Position numbers and translations under genes: made by a program. Below, in pieces: positions 57,180 through 64,000 of a DNA stretch of 64,000 nt. The stretch comes from Hyaloperonospora brassicae. Its lineage: Eukaryota > Oomycota > Peronosporomycetes > Peronosporales > Peronosporaceae. The stretch spans positions 55,206 through 119,205 of the forward strand of contig CANTFL010000024.1 in the NCBI GenBank assembly GCA_947650285.1, read 5' to 3'. The notes beneath the pieces are model-generated. The model saw only the letters and a program-made list of their open reading frames with translations. It made no database searches and was not told where the DNA came from. Numbering within the stretch: the first letter of the stretch is position 1; the number at the start of each line of letters is the position of its first letter.

Positions 57180-57660
57180 TGCTGATGTTATTTCGTTTGC
57201 TATTGTTGTTCAGTTGCTACTTTTGATGATGTTGCTGCTTCTGTTGATGCTGCTACTGCTGTTGACGCTGTCGCTGCTGTTGTTGTAGGTGATGCGTTTG
57301 CTGTTGTTGTTTGACTATCTATTGTTGATTGCTTCTACTGCTGTTGCTGCTGCTGCTGAATTTGTTGTAGGTGATGCAATTACTGTTGGTGTTGCTCTGT
57401 GAATGTTGCTATTGTTACTACTACTGATGTTGATACCGCTGTTGGTGTTGCTCTGTAGATGATGCTACTGCTATTGGCCACTCATGTTGATACCGCTGTT
57501 GTTGCTGTTGGTGTAGCTCAGTAGATGATGTTTCCGCTATTACTACAGCTTTGTTGTTGTAGGTGATACGGTTGATGTTGGTTTTGCTCTGTAGAAGATG
57601 CTACTGCTATCGCTACTACCTTTGTTGTTGTAGGTGCTGCTGTTGCGGTATATACTAATT
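57180..57660 (+). repeat. GTT/GCT trinucleotide array with 56-73-bp higher-order unit
   Basis: Imperfect (GTT/GCT/GAT) triplets. From about 57,384 a longer unit built on GTTGGTGTTGCTCTGTAGAT repeats four times (about 56, 57, 73 and 71 bp). Stops in every frame make a protein repeat unlikely in its present state. Confidence 0.75.
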
Positions 57661-60600
57661 TACTTGTAGGGTTGCATTCCCTTCCTGCTTGTCAGTTTTA
57701 ATACTTAAAAACACATATTCATATCAGTAGACCCCAGTCAATCTATTCTTTCTGTTTATCTCTTATTAATGGCATCATTTTCTGCAGGCTTCGTCGTATA
57801 AAAACCAAGTACAGGCAAGAAACGTGCGATGACGCCTTACGCGTATTCGTCAAACTAGGAGGTGTGTTATTATTATTTTCGTGATTCAACAAGAATTTTT
57901 GATTTAATTTAAATCCTAATATGCTGCTGTATGTACAAGTTTGTGTTATTTAGTTCGTTTGTACAAAGGACATCCTACCAGATGTAGCTAAACAACCGGT
58001 CGCTTCATCATTATGTGTTTATATGAATGACAGGAGCTCGCATTTTATCGATTTAATCTTGAGGCTAAATGAAAGGCAATTGTATCTATAGCTAGATTCA
58101 GTGCATACTTTTAATTCTAAGGCTTGATACTATTAACTCTACCTGATCAAATGGATGAGTCATTCCGTCATCATTTCCTAAAGCAACCTTTGCTCCTACA
58201 TGTAACGATTATCATAAATATGTAGCTTTAGCGCTTGCACATGCTGATAAGTTGATTCATATAAACTTGATTAGTAAAAATTCTGACAAATTGACGTCGA
58301 AATCTGCACATCAAAACTGATGATTACAAAGTATACCGATTCCCACTCTGGTAAATTGCTAAAATCCTAACCTAAACAATGACAATTTAAACATAGATAT
58401 TTATATTGTTTGCGGACGGGTCTGCTGGGCCTATTGCGCGCTACTTTCTTGCATTATCATATTACGATAAGAAAATGTGTTATATATTATAGATTTTTCG
58501 AGTTTTCATTGATTGGCGACATTAGAAAAGCTCATTATAAAATCCGAAATATGTATCAAATTTGAGATGTCATTGCCGTTTTGACAACGCTAATTCATTT
58601 TTGCATTACTGACATCGTACGTCGACATAATAAAGGAAGATAACACCGGGTCATAGGAATGTATATGTTCGACGGATCTATAACAGAGATTAATTAAATC
58701 AGTGTAAAAAAAGAACGTGTCTATATGAGACAAAAAGTCAAATAGCGAATTGCATATTAAGTCAATTGTATCAATGTTACAAATACAACCTTTTGTTTCG
58801 TATAGGAAAGAATTACACTTAAGCCATTAAAATAATTCGTAATGAATGATACATAATCTAACGTAATGTGACGCGATATGATGCCTATTTACTTCATCAT
58901 TGTAAGCTTCTTGCCTCGACATCAGTCGACTTTCAACAATACGAAAAAAAATTGGTTTAATACTACCTGAAGCTCACAACGACTTCTATACCCCCAAAAA
59001 GTTTTGGAATCATTAAGAGCGATACCAGCAAAACCGAAACTTCATTTACGGACGTAATGAACCCTAATATTTAGTATTCAATGGCAACTAATTATCTAAG
59101 ACCCTCGTTACTTCAATGAAGTTTAACTTGTTTGATGTAAACAAATTACATTTGTCAGTGTGCAATTTTTTATATCCGTAAATCTGGATAATTTTGAATT
59201 ATCGGGAAGATTTGCTTGCCGAAGTCATGATGAAGTCGTCTGGGAGTTTTTTCTCGATTGAAAAAAATTGGAGATAAAGATTCAATCTTTCCCATAGCGC
59301 ATTTCTTGCTTCAGATCGAGTCGCTCGCTAGAATTGTAGCCATGGTAACGCTATTTGATATTATTACGACTTGTAGTGGCTTGATATGCCGAAACAAATC
59401 GTGACGCTTTCGTCTTAAAATTAGAATGCTAATTAAAATTTCGCATATATTTGACAGGATATCTTAACTAATACGCTCTTACGCAATCATAAGAAGCTTT
59501 TTTGGAATCGCATATGATAGAGCATTAACTTCGCAAATACCTTAATGTTATAATTTAGTGCAGCATTCTATTTACCAGGCCCCAAGATGTGTATCAATAT
59601 TTCTTTAAGTACAAGTCGACAATAATTGCGAAACATAACCGGGTATCAAAGCTTCATACTGCCTGGAAATGGCCAGCGAAAATATCAAATTCGACTTGAT
59701 CTCTACCGATACTAAGACTTCGCATCTCGGAGTGCGATAAAGCCTTATATAAATCAATACTTCGCCTAAACACAGGTAATTATAGGCCCATACCTGACGA
59801 GTTGCAAGACTGTCACGACATTAGAAAGCGGGTCGGTATATTTCTGTGGCGATCCTTCCTAAACTTTTCATTCCGGTCGGTATTCATGACTGAGCTTTTC
59901 TACAGTAACAACAATTAGCGGACTCATGTACAAATTTACATAGCACGTTAGATTGATGCTCCTTAGGCCGTCATGCTACCTGGCTCAAGGTGGCAATGCC
60001 ACAAAAACTCGCAGATTAATAGTACAAATATACGTAGATGACTTCGTGGTGAAGCTCCTTTAGAGGTCTCTACGTAGACTGGGCAAGTTTTGATGATGAT
60101 CATGCGCTAATACCTTTCTCTTTATATACCAAATATACTGTAGGAGCAGTTCGCGCAGCTCATTACACGAATTCTGGCTAGGCTGTGTAATATTTAGTGA
60201 AAGCTGTGATAATTGCTTTTTTCAGATGTAAGGATTACACTCTATACATTTTCCAAACGTTTCTGGCCTTACATACACCGAAAGCAGTCGTATATATGTG
60301 AAATGTCGTAGTTTGGGGTAGCCAAATGCGCCAATGCCCGACATACTATTAATTTTTGCGTAGGCGATATGAACATTTCCTTTGGGTTGAATGGAATGAC
60401 AGACGCTGATCAGAGTGACATCCGTCGCCAAAATGTATTTGTTGACCCACCCGAATCTGAATAGGCTTCAACCTCTCAACCATTTTTTTCGGTCGTATGG
60501 TATTTCGCTCACGCCAAATACTCTGCTGAGATCTGCGTACAATTTTTACAAAGACCATCATGTAGGAGTATTGACGATCACCTACAGATCATTAGTGCAA

Positions 60601-60780
60601 TGTTGGTAAATTACCTCTCAACCATTTTTTATCCTACAAGTCCCTTCGAAACAAATTGTTTATGTCATTACTCACGATCACGTCCGAAGGGCGTGCTTAT
60701 TCGAGCGGGATCTCACCTGGAATCATCTTCGTCATCCAGTCAATATGTGATAATGACACAGTAATATAGATTTTCCCTGG
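57661..60780. other. Decayed AT-rich DNA, no supported gene
   Basis: No ORF above 70 codons with a motif. A plus-strand Ile-Tyr-Val-Asp-Asp at about 60,028-60,042 could be an RT relic, but its surroundings do not support it. Confidence 0.4.
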
Positions 60781-60784
60781 AGCC

Positions 60785-61600
60785 TTGATTGGTCCCCCGC
60801 TCCGAATAATGTGCATCGCGTTAAACTTTATCCAACACCCGGTCCTACTAACGATGTGTGACGCGCTAGCCTCCCTGGTACCACCCGGTGAAACGTTTGC
60901 TAGCGTGTATAACTATAAAGAAACGTCAAATTTTCAACAATACACAGTTGGAGGCAATCTGGACTGGTTGCACCCAGAGAATCCAGTGGAAATATTCGTC
61001 GTGTGATACGATAGCCACGACCGTTGTGGAATGGGCTGCAACAAATCAAAGTGCACAGAAACTGGTCGTTCATAACTTTAGATGTATCGACTGGGCTGTT
61101 CAACAACAAGATTAATTATATTGAGTTACATCGACAAGTAGCTTCGCAAATGAAGCTGCCTTTGTAATAACGGTTTATTTTGCCAAATGAGTACGCACAC
61201 AACCGTAACGAACTATCCACTCTTCGTTGTATCGAATTGTTGCAACCCAATAAATTTATTTTTTAAACATGCGTTTGTAGCCAATTTTAGCACAAATTCT
61301 AATAATATCGTACTTGCTACGAACTTGTCAATGTGCCTTCTTGGCTCGCGTCGGAAAGGTTGCGAACGATTCATCAATGCACTTATAGAAATTTCATGGA
61401 TGGACATCGAATCAAAAATCATTACAGTGTCAACACATAGTGAAAGCATTACACGCAAACAACACCTTAGGCTTTTAATTGATCACGAATATGGTCATGA
61501 AGCTTTGATATACCTTTTTATGGAGATGAAAAGGGACGTGATGTCGACTTTTATTCTTTGCATTAGTGATGCATCAAATTACAATCGTAAACCTTCATAG
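60785..61600 (+). pseudogene. Two adjacent plus ORFs (73 and 137 codons), unknown family
   Basis: 60,785-61,006 and 61,187-61,600 have protein-like composition and less AT bias than their left neighbour. The second has an amphipathic C-terminal half with no recognised motif. They lie about 1-1.7 kb upstream of LTR copy B on the same strand, so they may be the coding remains of the element that LTR belonged to. Confidence 0.3.
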
Positions 61601-62523
61601 GCCGTAGGCTAGGAATTAATGCGTTGGGTGCTGTGGTCCATTTAGTAGTGCGGCCCAATTCGACTTATTACCGCTAAATGTCCAGTTGCTAACTAAGTTC
61701 CTTTGTTTTGCGTCGCAAACAATTTAAGTACCATCAGTGGTCATGTCCTAAGATGCGCTTCTTGAGCAGTAGAGATCTACGATTTCTGACAACGTAATAC
61801 AAAGGATACAGTGAAGATGTCGATGTCTCCAGTAAAGCGATGAAAGGTACTGGATAGATCTGTACTACGAGGTGGAGAATACCGAGGAGCCAAGATCATT
61901 TAACAACGGATGTTTGCTCACGTGCATCCACCGGCACTCCACCAATCTACTATTTCGTTAAAATGGCTCTAAAAGTGTAACATGGGCACAACCTTGAAAA
62001 AATTTATTTTGCTAACAACCACAAGTCGTGCTTCCTTCAATCGAAGCTTAAATTGATTCCATTTCGGGCGGTCGGATCGTGGAAATTATACATTTAAGTG
62101 TCGATGGCTCACATATAAAAATATACTATATAGCTAGGGTATCGTATACACGTTATAATACCGCGTAACTACTCGACATTCAGACTTTTCCTTTTCAGAC
62201 AACGTAAGCGGCTAATTCTCATTTAGCGTGATGTTTACGTCTTATGTGTTAGAAAACTTTGTCAAACTAACGTTTTGGCACACATGATTAAGTCATCACG
62301 CTAACGCCATGTTTTTGGACAATGTCGCTCAGTTGATGACAATCCACGACCGTGTTGTAAGCTTACTATGTGCTCAAATACAACTGAACGACCGATGCGT
62401 TGGATTATATATCCATGGATGTATAGTAGAGCACTTACGTTCTCCGACCTTATTATCATAGCTATCCTCGGCATGTCAAGTGGAGTCGTAGACTGTCGAG
62501 GATACCGTCCACTGACTGCTCAT
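61601..62523. other. Unassigned DNA before LTR copy B
   Basis: No supported gene. An 8-bp inverted repeat (TATCCTCG and CGAGGATA) spans about 62,461-62,503 with a 4-bp, 3-nt-loop hairpin inside it, like the hairpins of the LTRs. Confidence 0.35.
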
Positions 62524-62976
62524 TTTTTAAGGAACACTTCTTACCAGATAAATGGTAAGCCCTCGCACTGATGATATTGCAAGGGTGTGTGCTCGTAAAG
62601 CACCACGTACACCGTACGTGCAGAGGAAGTGAAGAACATGATCTCGAGTTCCTCAGAAGTAAAGTAAGCTGTATATGTAATATCGTTAATCTCTCTTCAT
62701 TAACATTCAACATCTTACTTGCACTTTTTTATACCACAAACTTCTATGCAAAATCCCACTCACCACGCATTGCGCGTCTAGCAGCTATTGTTGTTTCTTT
62801 GGTTGATGTCATGGATTGTATCAACCAATTGTGAAGCGGTTCTGAATAGTTCTTTCAAGGATAATTTCTCAAAGTATTTACACGCAAGAGAATTACTGTA
62901 ATAAACAATCGATTCGGTTCAGAATAACATTGACACAATTCATGCCAATGGCATGTAACAGGCTCACCCTGTTACA
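62524..62976 (+). repeat. LTR relic, copy B (about 453 bp)
   Basis: It matches copy A (34,281-34,738) in the same orientation. The 3' end carries two overlapping hairpins: CATGCC/GGCATG (62,941-62,955, 3-nt loop) and a perfect 10-bp stem 62,953-62,962/62,968-62,977 covering the LTR terminus. The same positions in copy A have decayed. No primer-binding site follows. Confidence 0.65.
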
Positions 62977-63954
62977 TCCATGCATGCACCTGCAACTCAT
63001 CACGTCTGGATGAGGACCGTTAGCACGTCATGGCAGATATTTTGAGCTGCTTGTGTAATATATGATTAGCAAGTCAAGCGGTGGGAGATGTAAATCCCCT
63101 TGCGGGAAGATATCGGCGAGTTTCTCTGCCTACTAAATGGCTGAAATGAATCTTTTTAACGGCGAGTTCATTCGGTTCTGGGCAACGTGTCAGATGCTTC
63201 CTCATGCGGTGAGGTGAGTGACAAACAGAAAGGAAAAGCCACAAGACAGCTGCACTTCTCGGGGTGTTCATTGCTTTGCTACCTCCGACGTTACAGGCTA
63301 TGATATGGACGCTGATCATCGACGGTTTTCGCAATTGTTTACCGCAGACTACATTTGCGCGTGTTACAGGGCTTGCTTCAAGCTAGATGAGCAAATACTT
63401 AGGTCGAGTACAAAATTACATTATACAGTCGTTCTACTAACATTCCCTTTGTATGTATATCATAAAGATTGCGATACAACAAGCGGCTTTTTGCCAATTG
63501 GCGACCCACGGCGAAACCGTCGTCAATGTGACACACAGTCAATTACTTCAATAGCTGAGCTCTCTGCGAGCGGTTTCAGAACCAGTAAGAGCAGAAGGCT
63601 TGCACGCTGGCACATCAGTGAAAATAAAAATGCTTCGTCGTGGTAATTTAAAAGGAGCCAATATTGTCACACCCGTCAATATCCCTCATGTATAGTGGAC
63701 ACGAAAGGAGGAGACTCAACGACTATCCTCGCGTAGCGTGCAATGCCTTTTTCGTCACCATCGTGGTTGTCGCATTCATCAGCCATAATTGTATACATTG
63801 GAGAGGCCTACTGCTATGTAGACACATTGAAGTGTCATCCAAACTGGCGCGAAGATGCACTAGCAAGAAACCCACACAGGAGGTTGTAGTTTAATATAGT
63901 TAGCTTAAGACAAAGACGGTTTATTAAAAACATAACTATATTATATACAGTTCT
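62977..63954 (+). other. Unassigned DNA with 142- and 76-codon ORFs
   Basis: Plus ORFs at 63,218-63,646 (142 codons) and 63,664-63,894 (76 codons) have normal composition (Cys and Arg frequent) but no motif, and only partial overlap with other-frame ORFs. The sequence is less AT-rich than most of the window, so a decayed gene is possible. No promoter element was recognised. Confidence 0.3.
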
Positions 63955-64000
63955 TGTAACGGGGTTACACGTCGGCTGGTAGCCGACGATAGGTGTGGGG
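63955..64000 (+). repeat. Start of a second gypsy LTR, same family as 3,792-4,268
   Basis: TGTAACGGGG and the following ~36 bases match the minus-strand LTR start at 4,268 with about four differences. Two hairpins are visible: TGTAAC/GTTACA around GGG (63,955-63,969) and an 8-bp stem 63,970-63,977/63,981-63,988 with loop GGT. The element runs rightwards out of the window, so the window is bounded by two inverted members of one family. Confidence 0.85.

Noticed and set aside
57180..57660. Polyglutamine or poly-leucine coding repeat
   Set aside because: Stops occur in every frame; no flanking exon-like sequence.
60028..60042. Ile-Tyr-Val-Asp-Asp as an RT catalytic box
   Set aside because: No RT-like blocks at the expected distances on either side; probably chance in a relic region.
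34281..62976. One giant LTR element bounded by LTR copies A and B
   Set aside because: No primer-binding site follows copy A, no coherent internal region, and the NLP promoter and gene look like host DNA; two solo LTRs are simpler.
1..64000. CRISPR array, bacterial operons, riboswitches
   Set aside because: The sequence is eukaryotic; no direct-repeat/spacer pattern or operon structure seen.

Overview
The window looks like repeat-rich, AT-rich intergenic DNA from a plant-pathogenic oomycete (Peronosporales: Phytophthora or a downy mildew). The reasons are a secreted NLP-family gene at 38.3-39.0 kb with an oomycete-type core promoter, and the mix of Ty3/gypsy, Ty1/copia, L1-like LINE and hAT sequences around it. 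The species cannot be named from this alone.

Layout. 1-4,268: the 5' part of a young gypsy element on the minus strand (LTR, primer-binding site, Gag, open Pol running off the left edge), with a textbook -1 frameshift signal between gag and pol. 4,269-5,250: flanking DNA with a broken coding-like fragment. 5,251-10,047: a complete copia element with one intact 1,418-residue polyprotein, 254/251-bp LTRs and a 5-bp ATATG target duplication. Its 3' LTR is a mosaic of LTR and empty-site sequence and is probably a consensus artefact of a heterozygous insertion. 10,053-11,765: unassigned DNA and a hAT transposase relic. About 11.8-25.1 kb: an old gypsy relative on the plus strand, recognisable piece by piece against the young copy, split inside the reverse transcriptase by about 7.7 kb that includes a decayed plus-strand L1-like LINE. 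About 25.5-33 kb: a decayed minus-strand L1-like LINE, itself interrupted by a better-preserved 1.3-kb segment (27.2-28.55 kb). 34,281-34,738 and 62,524-62,976: two same-orientation copies of one LTR family. 35.9-39.1 kb: the gene-like island with the NLP gene. 39.1-62.5 kb: mostly decayed AT-rich DNA with a LINE RT relic (54.1 kb), broken coding-like stretches (47.5-50.6 kb), a 27-bp tandem repeat, a GC island and a trinucleotide array (56.8-57.7 kb). 63,955-64,000: the start of another LTR of the same gypsy family as the left edge, in the opposite orientation.

Only three reading frames look intact: gypsy gag(-pol), copia gag-pol and the NLP gene. The NLP keeps the family fold landmarks but has lost the central heptapeptide residues tied to cytotoxicity.

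The most unusual signal is structural. The young gypsy element, from LTR into coding sequence, is a nearly continuous chain of short perfect hairpins, many with 3-nt loops. At a few positions the old diverged copy has a hairpin at the same place made of different bases. A second LTR family in the window shows the same habit at its 3' end.
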